Shown here: positions 21,495 to 29,934 of the stretch, piece after piece
Layout of the letters: every line of letters starts with the position of its first letter
Numbering within the stretch: the stretch's first letter is position 1
Assembly (NCBI GenBank): GCA_963575745.1
Contig: CAUYUJ010018704.1
Span: forward strand, 437,139 to 501,138
DNA: 64,000 nucleotides
Reading direction: 5' to 3'
Source: Prorocentrum cordatum
Taxonomy: Eukaryota; Sar; Dinophyceae; Prorocentrales; Prorocentraceae
Translations under genes and position numbers: made by a program
Notes under the pieces: generated by a model
What the model saw: the letters and a program-made list of their open reading frames with translations, nothing else
What the model was told of the DNA's origin: nothing
Databases searched by the model: none

Positions 21495-23809
21495 GGTGGT
21501 GATAATGATACTGGTGCTGATGCTGTTGCTGATGCTGTTGCTGTTGCTGTTGCTGTTGCTGACGATGTTGCTGATGATGTTGATGATGACTATAATGATG
21601 ACGCCGCCGACGACGCTGTGTGTGGGGGCCCGAGGAGGCTACAGCCTGGCGATGGTGGCCGCGCTCGTCGAGTTCTGGGCGGAGCGGTGGCTGCCCGGGC
21701 CCCGGATGCCGCCGGAGGCGGCCGCCGCGCTGCTGTGGGGCGGCTTCCTCCTCGCGGTGGGCGGCTGGGCCCTCCGCGTGGCGGCGCTGTTCACCGCCGG
21801 CTCCAACTTCACCCACCTCGTGGCGATCGGGGGCCCCCAAACGGTGTGGTGACCACACCGTGCGGTGAGTCGGTGGGGATTCGGGGTCACCGCACGGTTT
21901 TGGGACTCGAGTCGTTCTCCGAGGACGTCTCGGGCGACTGGGGCATCTGAGGTCCCAAAACCGTGCGGTGATGGACCGTGCGGTGAGGTCTTCGGGGGTT
22001 TCGAGGTCACCGCACGGTCTGTCACCGCACCGTTTCGGGACTCCAAAGGCGAGCCGCAAGGAGACCCCGCACGAGCTTCGGAGATGAAGCATGGCAAGAA
22101 TGTGAATGGCACTGACTGTAACTGACAAGATCGAGACAGATATTCGGGGGTGGACAGAACCCCCAACAGTGACACGTCGATTAGTGAACTGTCCGTCTTC
22201 GGTTCTCGAGAGGGCGCCCGCGGCCGTTATTTTCCAGGCTTGCGCCCGCCAGGTTTGGGCCCGAAGTCGTTTTCACTAAACCACGTTGTACTAAAGGGAG
22301 GTCTGTCCATCCCCGAACGAGCTTCGGAGATGAAGCATGGCAAGAATGTGAATGGCACTGACCGTAACTGACAAGAGCGAGACAGATATGCAAAGCGCTA
22401 GGGATGCGCTGCAGGAGCGTGAACCTTTATGAGGTCTGCGTGGATATCCTGGATCTGAGCTGGACCCCCCTGGCGGCGCATCCGGCGCCGCCCCTGGCAC
22501 GCTCCGCGCGCCAAGGAGGGTGGTCCAGCGCCGATCCAGGAAATCCTCCGCGCGGACCTTCGAAAGCTCACGTTCGTCATGCTTGTGTTTTCTACAGGAA
22601 GCCTCGCACCGGCTTGTGACTTGGGGGGTGTACGGCTGGTGCAGGTATCAGGGGCAATGATAGGGGGGGATGGGCATAGGAGGGGATGCATCGACCCCGA
22701 ATCGCTCATTGATCGCCGATAGGGGCTCGATAGCTCTAACCTGCCCAGGGACGTGCGGATTCACTGTCGGGGGCCTACCGCCGATCTATCGGCGATGTAT
22801 CGCCGATTCCAGGTCAATGTTTCCCCCCTATGCCTATCCCCGCTATCGTTGCCCCTCAAGGCACCCTGGCTACGTCGGCTGGTTCGCCTGGAGCGTCTCC
22901 ACGCAGCTCGTGCTTCTCAACCCGGTGTGCCTGGCGGCCTACGCGGCGGTCCCCGACTTCCAGCGTCGTGATTTTTTCGACACGGGGTTCCCGAGGGTCG
23001 TCGTTTTCTGATTGTTTTGCCGATCGGCGCGGGCCCTCGACCCCCGCCCCCGCCCCTCATCCAGTAAACGTGGGCTGTTTGTCGCGCCTGTTTCAAGCAG
23101 GTCGAGTCCCACCCACAGGACGCACTGTTGCAAGCAGTCACGCTGAGCAGAGATCGGAAGCCAGACCCCCCTGTTGCCCCCACTTCCGCCCAATGTCGAA
23201 ACGCCGAAAAAGAAACGCTCACAGGTCTCAATCTATGCTGGGCACCAGCTTTACGTCCTGGGCTTAGCTGCCTCGATGCGCCCGTTGTGAGACGCAACAC
23301 GTACCGTGCTCAAAACGTCCGTGTCAATACGTGGCGTGTTGGCGCAACGTAATGGCCCAAGTTTGGGCAAACGTATCGCGTCAGACCTGCGTGTTCAGAA
23401 TACGTGTTGAGCTCCATATCAATACGCTGCGTGTTACGTGTTACGTATCGGGGCAGCTAAGGTCCTGGGTCGTTTTATCATTGCCCCAAGGGCCAGGGAG
23501 CGGAAACAGTAAAACGTAGAAGGATTTGTCTCAAGCCTCCAGAGGCATGGTTTTCTCTGGGGTCCTTCGATGTCGCCACATGCCTTCATAACCCCCCTTG
23601 GAGGTCCCCAGAGACTCGACAAGTTGTCGAAACGCAGGCAAGATTAAGGCATCGGTGTCGAAGAGGTTACGACGTCGGAGATCCGAGAGGTCTCATGGAA
23701 GTTTTTCGAGGGGCGGATCCCAGGGGAGGAAGCCTGCTTGCTCCGATTCTTCGGGGAAGACTACGTGGAGTACGCGCGCCGGGTGCCTTGCGGCATCCCC
23801 AGGACTTAG
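13334..23809 (+). CDS. ICMT: isoprenylcysteine carboxyl methyltransferase, split gene
   Basis: ICMT methylates the C-terminal prenylated cysteine of CaaX proteins using S-adenosylmethionine, as an integral ER membrane protein. Coding blocks in order are 13334-13476, 13639-about 13750, 21635-21842, 22598-22644, 22861-22948 and 23690-23809. Together they give a membrane segment (LLGLFCAVVCAFLGYGLADA), VALFHAVEF, SLAMVAALVEFW, FTAGSNFTHLV, HRLVTWGVYGWCR, HPGYVGWFAWSVSTQ, VSWKFFEGRIPGEE and RFFGEDYVEYARRVPCGIP with a stop. These are the signature segments of the family in family order. The last three joins keep phase exactly. About 235 residues are visible; the family usually has 200-290, so an upstream N-terminal exon is expected (candidate at 12385). 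The second intron is about 7.9 kb and carries an antisense LINE. Nothing visible inactivates the gene. Ends of the second and third blocks are approximate. Confidence 0.85.
13481..13637. mobile_element. family S copy 2, forming an ICMT intron (introner-like)
   Basis: TIR ends TTACCAGCCTGAAGCATAAG and the complement of TCACCAGCCTCGAGCCTGGC. Flanking GGACA (13476-13480) and GGACG (13638-13642) form a 5-bp duplication with one change. Removing 13477-13638 (162 nt, GA...AG) joins the two exons in frame and leaves a single duplication copy. The unspliced frame meets TGA at 13635. Confidence 0.75.
13639..13751 (+). CDS. ICMT: ICMT exon: FHxxEF segment
   Basis: After AG at 13637-13638 the frame reads RAAGVRAVQLPLFLVSVALF then HAVEFLFTVDGGAHANQ. 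ICMT proteins have a conserved FHxSE(Y/F) here, before the VAALxxxLEF segment. The 3' boundary is uncertain: phase with the next exon would favour a GC donor within 13728-13735 (GATG/GCGG), whereas 13751 is the last sense codon before family N copy 2. Confidence 0.7.
13752..13917. repeat. dispersed repeat, family N copy 2
   Basis: Collinear with 3779-3945. It starts directly after the FHAVEF coding block, so it lies at or near the donor side of the large ICMT intron. Confidence 0.5.
13990..14330. repeat. repeat family K copy 1, carrying a nested family C element
   Basis: Outside the nested element the flanks read CTCGGCGTGTCGCTCCGCCG...GAGCCTCCCGCCCCGCGGAG then CGACACGC...GTGTCGCCGG. This resembles 44735-44890 in order and orientation. 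Confidence 0.45.
14057..14232. mobile_element. MITE-like element, family C copy 2
   Basis: Ends TCACCACCTACCAGACCACC and the complement at 14199-14232. The 5-bp target duplication TTCTC is at 14052-14056 and 14233-14237. Confidence 0.85.
14340..14520. repeat. (GGA)n microsatellite
   Basis: GGA repeat with a GAA-rich patch. A TCC tract follows at 14778-14832. Nothing genic between 14521 and 14940. Confidence 0.95.
14974..17917 (-). pseudogene. LINE ORF2, reverse transcriptase and RNase H part
   Basis: This frame carries FPNKSGCGFDQITPRQ (about 17890) at the start of the polymerase domain, SGLVLLDLQKAFEHV in the palm region, and VVDDFGL near 17220 where the family has a (Y/F)xDD-like box. RNase H follows: FLDGSW (about 15980), AELTALLRGL, FYTDSDF and GNDEADSWAK (about 15535), giving Asp, Glu, Asp and Asp in the usual order. 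A Cys/His segment (CAVCAVCGHGG) precedes the C-terminus. The frame has no ATG and is out of phase with the endonuclease frame upstream, separated by a single-base shift near 17915. It is therefore one protein broken by a frameshift, or, less likely, joined by programmed frameshifting. Confidence 0.85.
17903..19417 (-). CDS. LINE ORF2, apurinic-type endonuclease part
   Basis: Starts at the ATG at 19417-19415, 10 nt after the ORF1 stop, and runs 504 codons. Motifs of the exonuclease-endonuclease-phosphatase fold are present: N in ISSNVTGL, VAVQEHH (Glu about residue 31), CGDFNMTP (about 140), LDYFVVS, and TPHIPVKL where the family ends in a catalytic His. This nuclease nicks target DNA to prime reverse transcription. 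Upstream of 19417 the same frame is only a shadow of ORF1, so the ATG is preferred. It stops at 17903 because of the frameshift. Confidence 0.8.
   Translation of the reverse strand: MISSNVTGLVGLEALIQHSTVKNAQFVAVQEHHQVDACASWESKLRKTGWRGRMEPAVTTGRGVGTSGGILQMVPVAQGLAPVDLIPPSICGDRAVALHTPGVVPGGFLWITLYLHDSEQLSPRNWQILEAVGAVIKVANMPYIVCGDFNMTPDILSGSGWPEAIDGVVLAPTVATCTNSSESGGKVLDYFVVSASMQYGATVQVIVDAGTTPHIPVKLTLCSATLMDFGYRVACIPKRFPVDIPMGCRARDPAQLWIDAELDMMETTVDGKCQRWVAAAELDWADVYGIVPAESPEYFGRSEGPQFAWKKPALPKDLAYPRLSPRSPWWRLLARVFWGLSRWQPAPLRASTLRLARQVQAKVGTAGIDSNVARAWLELLGLSKYISYELAAVAATATKKLADLDFRNAEKSKKDGWRAWVKEHSLNGGAALYAVSKPPVPWHASSFVCSEGRVVKKQPATLHQEMELLEEEWGHWWRVGVLKDSISWPRDLGPLFSQALSSGV
19428..20501 (-). 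CDS. LINE ORF1, zinc-finger and coiled-coil protein
   Basis: The ATG at 20501-20499 begins MAPAGVPDFSRWCCGHKRCG. A RanBP2-like zinc finger follows (W-C-x4-C-x4-N-x6-C-x2-C, residues about 11-35), consistent with RNA binding. A Lys/Ala/Glu-rich helical region (residues about 110-175) and Ala/Gln-rich low-complexity segments follow, ending near LRVDDGDSVEGKA. Length is 357 residues with no stops, so this ORF looks intact. The frame stays open upstream of the ATG but lacks another ATG. Confidence 0.8.
   Translation of the reverse strand: MAPAGVPDFSRWCCGHKRCGYQYNYSWRKNCYRCGRPAGRQPDVSFGNGSGNRDLGAWAKGPPSGQQLSLSEEQVQIYAKMGVSDFEHIAEGWPTKQLNRVLAQRALLNGEPRASAKAARLDQDLYEDKKSKAQRALDRANDAVFKAVAHAAKCKKDLEEAEAAAKAASARAAAAFAAMGQVVEPADPLAQLKQLVASLTAVQGNPKAAEVADALSNLVPVLLEAVPTAAEPAGVSQPPEPVAPGGGRGPVAAQAQPGAAEEPAMEVDSSAAAAFAAERAAAAAQQQEFLDYLQQAQAGDTPEMVQLMEKHGVKHELMADIFNNVRNQALKKLRVDDGDSVEGKAAAGAAGSGATSS
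20633..20653 (-). promoter_or_regulatory. dinoflagellate spliced-leader sequence, genomic copy
   Basis: All 21 bases of the conserved dinoflagellate leader core match, ending CGTAGCCATTTTGGCTCAAG on the minus strand. Directly downstream (20632-20615) CCGGAGGCATTGCTCAAG looks like a second, decayed leader. Leaders are added to mRNA by trans-splicing, so a genomic copy 130 nt before ORF1 marks a retroposed trans-spliced transcript. Confidence 0.9.
20658..20755. repeat. (TCC)n microsatellite
   Basis: TCC/TCT-rich tract adjoining the 5' end of the LINE. 20756-20924 has no recognised gene. Confidence 0.85.
20935..21116. repeat. dispersed repeat, family I copy 1
   Basis: Contains CTGGAGGTCCGCGCGGATTT then CTTGGATCGGCGCTGG, also found complementary and direct in 22417-22597, and ends with a similar CACGTTGGTCTCCTGTAG pyrimidine-AG tract. 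It may be a complete intron-like unit. Confidence 0.45.
21150..21600. repeat. (GAT)n microsatellite
   Basis: ATG/GAT trinucleotide with GGT, GCT and GTT variants immediately 5' of the next ICMT exon. It gives false Met-, Asp- and His-rich frames. Confidence 0.95.
21635..21842 (+). CDS. ICMT: ICMT exon: VEFW to SNFTH segment
   Basis: Encodes GYSLAMVAALVEFWAERW, a membrane helix LLWGGFLLAVGGWALRVAAL and FTAGSNFTHLVA. The FTAGSNFxH block is diagnostic for the family. The donor is either ACG/GTGTGG at 21842/21843, within the left TIR of the next element, or a GC/GA site near 21825. Confidence 0.85.
21836..22043. mobile_element. TIR element, family U, at the ICMT donor site
   Basis: Outer inverted ends of about 33 bp (CCCAAACGGTGTGGTGACCA at the left, complement of CCCGAAACGGTGCGGTGACA at the right). 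An inner pair is CACCGCACGGTTTTGGGACT and GGTCCCAAAACCGTGCGGTG. The likely GT donor of the exon falls inside the left end. Confidence 0.65.
22144..22316. mobile_element. MITE-like element, family A copy 2, with 73-bp flanking repeats
   Basis: Ends TCGGGGGTGGACAGA and TCTGTCCATCCCCGA. The 73-bp sequence 22071-22143 recurs at 22317-22389 with two mismatches, and both copies abut the element exactly. The other three copies have 5-bp duplications. Confidence 0.85.
22417..22597. mobile_element. TIR element, family I copy 2, ending at an ICMT acceptor
   Basis: Imperfect inverted ends of about 50 bp: GCGTGAACCTTTATGAGGTC at the left against GCGTGAGCTTTCGAAGGTCC from the right. The right end runs on through TTGTGTTTTCTACAG, the splice acceptor at 22596-22597. 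Confidence 0.55.
22598..22644 (+). CDS. ICMT: ICMT micro-exon: HRLVTWGVYGWC segment
   Basis: The 47-nt exon lies between TTTTCTACAG and a GTATCA donor. It encodes EASHRLVTWGVYGWC plus AG, the first two bases of the Arg codon completed by G at 22861. The conserved HxLVTxGVYxxxRHPxY motif is thereby split across the intron. Confidence 0.85.
22645..22860. mobile_element. introner-like TIR element filling an ICMT intron
   Basis: The 216-nt GT...AG intron is nearly coextensive with an inverted-repeat element: GGGGCAATGATAGGGGGGGA at its left end and the complement of GGGGCAACGATAGCGGGGAT at its right. Inverted GATCGCCGATAG motifs lie inside. Excision restores an Arg codon. Confidence 0.8.
22861..22948 (+). 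CDS. ICMT: ICMT exon: HPGYVGWFAWS segment
   Basis: Encodes HPGYVGWFAWSVSTQ then LVLLNPVCLAAYAA, matching the RHPxYxGWFxWSxGTQ...LxNPxC core that contributes to cofactor binding. The donor is GCG/GTCCCC, which joins in phase to the final exon. Confidence 0.9.
22965..23240. repeat. dispersed repeat, family E copy 2, inside the last ICMT intron
   Basis: Collinear with 7795-8055. The rest of the intron (23241-23689) holds ACGTGT/AATACG-rich sequence near 23290-23460 and no gene. Confidence 0.55.
23690..23809 (+). CDS. ICMT: ICMT last exon: C-terminus with stop
   Basis: Acceptor CCGAGAG precedes GTCTCATGG. The frame gives VSWKFFEGRIPGEEACLL, RFFGEDYVEYARRVPCGIP and RT then TAG (23807-23809). This matches the family C-terminus (WxFFxxRIxxEE...FFGxxYxxYxxxVxxGIP). 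Confidence 0.9.
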   Translation, partial: VSWKFFEGRIPGEEACLLRFFGEDYVEYARRVPCGIPRT

Positions 23810-24236
23810 TGGGCCCTGGAAAGAGTAGAACCGTTCTTTGCCGTTTCCGAGAGTTCCTCTGTTGAGTGCGGAAGCGCAGTTATGGCGCCAGAATTGGAGC
23901 GGGAACCGCAACCGCAACCAAAACGGCGACGGCGCCAGAACGCAACACGGCGACGGAAGCGGAAAACAAGCAATCGAAGAACGGGACGGCCAATTGAGAC
24001 GGCCTGTCGTTCCTGAGTCCACCCTGAGATCCGACGGCGCGGAACAGATGAAATTTCCGGTGAAACAGCACGACCTGAGCCCTGGACCCCATCTCTCTGC
24101 GCGTCTTGAATCGACAGCGAGCCGGATCGATCTGCGAGGGCAGCGGGGCCCGCAGTCAGGCGAAGCCGCCCGGGTCGACAGACAAGTGCCACCCAGAGAT
24201 CCGATGCCGTATTCTTTCACTACGGGGCACCCGGAA

Positions 24237-24385
24237 GTCTCGACCCACTCCAGCTGGGACCAGTGCTTCATCCTCGGGCGTTGTTTGGCGGTGCTGGGGC
24301 CCGGCGAGGGCCCCTATAGAGGCCGAACGCTGCGAGAAGCCTCCGCCCAGATTTTTTTTGTCCATACGTTCGAGCACTGGGACTG
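24237..24385. repeat. dispersed repeat, family T copy 2
   Basis: Same order as 9938-10076. 23810-24236 contains AACCGCAACC/CGGCGACGG short repeats and no recognised gene. Confidence 0.55.
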
Positions 24386-24413
24386 CAACGCCAGGATCTC
24401 AGGGCACTGAGCC

Positions 24414-24604
24414 TAAGTCGGGCCTGTCCCCCTACAGGGGGATTTTCGACGAAAAATAAAAGATACCCCCAAAATAGTCAAAAAATATTCCACAAATAGC
24501 CTGGGGACTATTTTTCTGGTATTTTGTGACCTTCTTGGTGTATTTGTTGGGGTATGTTTTAATTTTTCGTCGAAAATTCCCATGTAGGGGACAGGCCCGA
24601 CTTA
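24414..24604. mobile_element. MITE-like element, family B copy 3
   Basis: TIRs AAGTCGGGCCTGTCCCCCTA and the complement at 24564-24604, with AT-rich core. CACTGAGCC at 24405-24413 and 24606-24614 is a 9-bp direct repeat, offset by one base, suggesting a Mutator-like 9-bp target duplication. Confidence 0.85.
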
Positions 24605-24840
24605 ACACTGAGCCCCAGGATCTCGAGGCTCCGCTTCTGAGGCTGCCAGGGCGCCTCCTCGGAGGCAGCGGCGCCCTCGCGGGCCTCGGCGGGGAGCCCG
24701 CGCGGCGCGCCGCTCGGGCTCGCCGCGGCGCCCGCGGCGGCAGCCTCCCGCGGGTGCAGCAGGGCCGTGGCTCGCGCGCGCGCGCCGAAAGCAGAGCACG
24801 CCAGGATCGCGCCGCCCGCACCCCTGGGGGCGCACAGGTG

Positions 24841-24912
24841 GGATGATGGTGGTGGTGGTGGTGGTGATGGTGATGGTGATGGTGATGGTGATGATGATGG
24901 TGATGGTGATGC

Positions 24913-24956
<44 letters not shown>

Positions 24957-25125
24957 TTGATGATGATGGTGATGGTGATGGTGATGGTGATGGTGATGGT
25001 GATGGTGATGGTGATGATGAAGATGATGATGATGATGGTGATGATGGTGATGATGATGATGATGGTGGTGGAGATGGTGATGGTGGAGGTGGTAGTGGTG
25101 AAGGTGGTCATGGTGATGATGATGC
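24841..25125. repeat. (GGT/GAT)n microsatellite
   Basis: GTGGTGATGGTGAT repeats. The GC-rich 24615-24840 before it is open on both strands but cannot be assigned. Confidence 0.95.
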
Positions 25126-25249
25126 GGGTGTTGGTAATGCTTACGTGGCACCCCGCAATTGCGGATAAGAGTGAGGGGGCGGGCGCGGGCGACGCGGGCG
25201 TCGTCGAGCCGGCGGACCTCGTGGCCCCCACCTTCCCTGTCGATGGCGC

Positions 25250-25620
25250 TGTCCTCCTCCTCCTCCTCCCCCTCCTCCTCCTCTTCCTCGTCCTCGTCCT
25301 CATCGTCATCGTCATCCACCTGGTCCTCCTCCTCCTCTTCTTCCTCGTCCTCCCTCTCCCCCCCCCTCGTCCTTTCATCGTCGTCCTCCCATTATCGTCC
25401 TCCCCCTCATCGGCCTCCATCATCGTCCTCCCATTGTCGCCCATCATCATCATCCTCCCCCTCCTCCCCCTCCTCGTCCTCCTCCTCCCCCTCATCCCCC
25501 TCCTCCCCATCCTCGTCCTCCTGCTCCTCCTCCTTTTCTTTCTCCACATTATCCTTACATCCTCTCTTCTTCCGCGTTCTCCTCGTCCCCTGTTTGCTCC
25601 TCCTGCCTCCCCCTCCGTTC
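25250..25620. repeat. degenerate (TCC/TCG)n tract
   Basis: TCC and TCATCG trinucleotides. Open Ser- or Leu-rich frames are artefacts. Confidence 0.85.
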
Positions 25621-25795
25621 CCAAGATAACTGCAACGCAATCCTTTTTTCCACTTTATGCTCCCCGCCTTCTCTGATCAAGGCAACTCGCCAGGGCAGAG
25701 TTGCTGGACGGGCTGGTGTGGATGCGCGGGGTTTGAAGAGGTCCTTGCGGGCTCAGACGGCATGCAAAAATCCGCCGCCGCGCTTGTGCGGCATT

Positions 25796-26206
25796 GGTTT
25801 GTTCAGTGAACGTGGTTTAGGTCGCGGGTGGGTCGCGGGCTCTCCACCTCCACCTGGAAGGAATGCAAAAGCAGCCCGCCGCAGGCGCCAAAAAAATTGG
25901 TTTGTACACTGAACGTGGTTTGGGTCGCGGGTGGGCCGCGGGTTCTCCACCGGGAACGAATGCAAAAGATGCCCGCCGCAGGCGCCGAAAAATGTGGTTT
26001 GTACCCTGAACGTGGTCGCGGGTGGGCCGCGGGCTCTCCACCTGAAACGAATGCAAAAGATGCCCGCCGCAGGCGCCGAAAAATGTGGTTTGTACCCTGA
26101 ACGTGGTTTGGGTCGCGGGTTGGTCGCGAGTTGGTCACGGGGTGGGTCGCGGGCTCTCCACCTGGAAGGAATGCAAAAAAAGCCCGCCGCAGGCGCCGAA
26201 AATTGT
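25796..26206 (+). repeat. tandem repeat of about 91-119 bp
   Basis: Units begin GGTTTGTACCCTGAACGTGG, then GGTCGCGGGTGGG, CTCTCCACCTGGAA, GAATGCAAAAGATGCCCGCC and GCAGGCGCC. They start at about 25796, 25900, 25997 and 26088. Confidence 0.85.
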
Positions 26207-26521
26207 GGTTTGTACCTTGAACGTGGTTTGGGTTGGGTCGCGGGTGGGTCGCGGGGTAGGTCGCGGGTGGGTCGCGGGTGGGTCGCGGGTGGGTCGCGGG
26301 TGGGTCGCGGGTGGGTCGCGGGGTGGGCGGGTCGCGGGGTGGGTCGCGGTCGCGGGTGGGTCGCGGGGTGGGTCGCGGGGTGGGTCGCGGGGTGGGTCGC
26401 GGGGTGGGTCGCGGGGTGGGTCGCGGGGTGGGTCGCGGGTGGGTCGGGTGGGTCGCGGGTGGGTCGCGGGGTGGGTCGCGGGGTGGGTCGCGGGTGGGTC
26501 GCGGGGCGGGTTGCGGGTGGG
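26207..26521 (+). repeat. 12/13-bp minisatellite GGTCGCGGGTGG
   Basis: The fifth unit of the preceding array expands into about 24 copies of GGTCGCGG(G)GTGG, mixing 12- and 13-bp versions. Confidence 0.9.
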
Positions 26522-26522
26522 A

Positions 26523-26532
26523 CGACGACAAC

Positions 26533-26615
<83 letters not shown>

Positions 26616-26735
26616 CCAACAACAACAACAACAACAACACCAACAACAACAACAACAACAAACAAACAACACCAAACAGCAACAGCAAACAACAACAACA
26701 AACAACAACAACAACAGCAACAACAACAACGATAA
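26523..26735. repeat. (CAA)n microsatellite
   Basis: About 210 bp of CAA with a few CAC/CAG interruptions, directly after the GC-rich minisatellite. Confidence 0.95.
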
Positions 26736-26804
26736 TCCGCACCGCGGAATTCCACTTCAGCCACGCACCCAGGGACAGTGAATGACCGTTCGCCCCCCCA
26801 TTTT

Positions 26805-26821
26805 GATCATGATGATGGTTG

Positions 26822-26852
<31 letters not shown>

Positions 26853-29800
26853 GATCATGATCATGATGATCATGATGATCATGGAGGTGTTGATGCTGAT
26901 GATGGCGGCGGTGGTGGTCATGGTGATGATGCAGATGATGCTGCTGATTTTCATGACTATGTTGATGCTGATGATAGTGATGGTGATGATGCTGATGGTG
27001 GTGCTGGTGGTTGTGGTCATGACGATTATGATGACGATGCTGATAATGATGATATATGGTGGTGGTACTGATCGGCATGAAGATGATGGCCACGACGATG
27101 ATGATGATGACAGTGATGATGCTGATGATGATGATGTTGATGGTGATGATGATGACAGTGATGGTGGTGATGATCATGATGATAGGGATGTTGGTCAGGG
27201 CGATGATGACAGATGATGATTACGATTATCATGGTGGTAGTGGTGATGTGATGGTGGCTGTGATGATGGTGGTGGTGATGCTGATGAGCAGTGGTGGCGA
27301 TGATGGTTGTGACGGTGATGGTGGTGGTGGTCATGGTGATGTTGCTGTTGATGATGATGTTGATTATCATCATGATGATTATGATGATGCTGGTGGTGGT
27401 GATGATTGTGGCGGTGGCTGTAGTTGTGATCGTTGTGATGATGGAACTGGCGGTGTTACTTATTCTGTTGATGATGACGATGATGACGGTGCTGGTGGTG
27501 ATGATGGTGGTGATCGTGGTGGCAATGGTGCTGGTAATGCTTCTGACGGCAATGACTTCCATTATGATGATGCGTATGTTGATGTTGGTGGTGGTGGTGA
27601 TGATAATGATGGTGATGGGGTTGGTGGCGATCATCAAAATGATGATGCTGACGGTGATAATGATTATCAGGATGATGATTATGCTGATGACAGTTGTGAT
27701 GCTTGTGGTGGTGGTGATGATGCTAGCGGTGATGGCGTTGGCGGTGGTCATGGCGATGGTGCTGATGATGGCAGCAATGGTTATCTTGATGGTGATGGTG
27801 CTGGACGGTGGTGGTGTTGGTGGTGATGATGCTGCGGATGATGCTGATGATGACGCTAATGATGGTGGTGGTGGTGGCGGCGGTGGTCATGGTGGTCATG
27901 ATGCTGATGATAACAGTGAGTGCCATGAGCGTGACGGTTGTAATGATGAAGCTGATGATGATGGTGATGGTTGTGGTACAGGGGTCTGGCATGATGGTGG
28001 TGGTGATGGGGGTGGTGCTCATGGTGACGGTGGTGCTTGTAATCGTAACGGCTATCATTTTGATGATGGTTATGCTGATGATGCTGGTGATGATGATGAT
28101 GCTGGTGACGATTGTGATGGTGGTGCTAGTGGTGTTGATGATGGCGGTGATCGTGGTGGTGGCCGTGTTGATGATGCTGATGATTTCGTCATGGTGGTCA
28201 TTATGATGGTTGTTACGCTGATGATGGTGGCAATGATGATAGTGATGACGATGCTGATGATTATGATGGTGGTGGTACTGGGGGTGATGATGATCCTGGT
28301 ACTGATGGTGGTGGCGTGTATGACGGCGGTGATGCTGCTGCTGATGCGGATTCCCATGGTGATGGGTATGGCGATGATGGCTGTGGTGATGATGGGAATG
28401 GTAGTCATGGTGATCACGGTGCTTCTGATGATAATGAGTGTCATGCTGATGATGGTTATGATGATGATGGTGGTGATGGTGATGATGTTGATTGACGATG
28501 GTGGTGATGGTGGTAGTGGTGGTGTTTAGGTTGATGGTGATGCTGAGGATGGTAATTATGATGATACTGGTGGTGGACATGGTGGTGGTGATGCTGATGA
28601 TGGTGGTTACGGTGGCGCTGGGGATCATGGTGATGATGATCCTTACTCTGATAATGATCATCGTGGTGAGGATGGCTACGGCGGTGATGATGGTAGTGAT
28701 AGTGGTTGTGGTTGTGATTGTGGCTGTGGTGATGCGGATGATGGTGGTTCCAATGCTGGTGATATTGGTGATGATGATGCTCTCTATGGTATTGAGTATC
28801 ATGGTAGGGCTGGTTACGACGATGATGCTGGTGATGGTGGAGGCGGCGAGGTGCTGATGCGAATGATGATGCTGACTAGCATGATGATGGTGATGATTGA
28901 GCTGATGATGATGGTGATGATGATGGTCTAGATGATGATGCTGGTGGCGGGGTATGTGGTGATGATGATGCTGGTGGTGGTGGTTGTGGTCATGGTGATG
29001 ATGATGCTGATGATGGTAGTGATTATGTTGATGATGGTGATGATGATGGGGGTGGTGGTGATTGCGGTGCTGGTTGTTGTTGCGGTCACTGTGATGATGA
29101 AGTTGGTTTTGATGTTGATTATAATGTATATGATTATGATGGTTATGATGGTGGTGATGATGGTGGTGGTTCTGGTGGCGCTGATGATGCTGGTGATCAT
29201 GGCGATGATGGTGGTGGCGGCCATGTTGACGATGCTGGTGATGGTGACGCTTGTCATCAGGATGATGGTTATGAAGATTATGGTAATGGCGATAATGGTG
29301 ATGCTGACGATGTTGTTGATGGTGTTGGTGGTGGTCATGGTGATGAATGCTGGTGCTGATTCTCATGATTGGTGATCGCTATGATGTCGGTGATACTGAT
29401 GATGGTTGTGATCATGCTGATGGTGGTGGTGGTCATGGTGAGGATGCTGCTAATGATGGTGGTACTGTGTATCATGTCAATGCTGGTCGTGGTGGTGGTC
29501 GCGATGATGATGGTGGTGATGGTGGTGGTCATGGCGATGCTGATGCTGCTGGTGATGGCAATGCTTATCACGATGATGGTGGCGGTTCGGATGATGATGC
29601 TGGTGGTGATGATTGTGTTGGTGGTGGTGGTGTTTGTGGTCGTTTTGATGACGATGCTGGTAGTTATAATGAATAGTATGACGATGTTGGTTGTTGTCGT
29701 TGTTGTTGTTGATGATGATGATGATGATGATGATGATTGCGATGCTGATGCTGATGATGCTGATGGTGATGCTGATGGTGATGCTGATGGTGATTGTGGT

Positions 29801-29898
29801 GGTGGTAATGGTAATGGTCGTGATGGTGGTGGTCATGGTGTCAATGAGGCTGGTGGTAGCGATGATCATGCTGATGATGGTTATGATGGTGCCGGTGG

Positions 29899-29934
<36 letters not shown>

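Noticed and set aside
22043-22079. KASRKETPHELR as an extra ICMT micro-exon
   Set aside because: The HxL resemblance was attractive, but the exon at 22598-22644 supplies that segment with proper splice sites and phase.
25753-29366. Long Val/Cys, Met/Val, Asp/Gly and His/Thr open frames
   Set aside because: They are translations of CAA, GGTCGCG and GAT/GGT repeats in every frame. No conserved motif.
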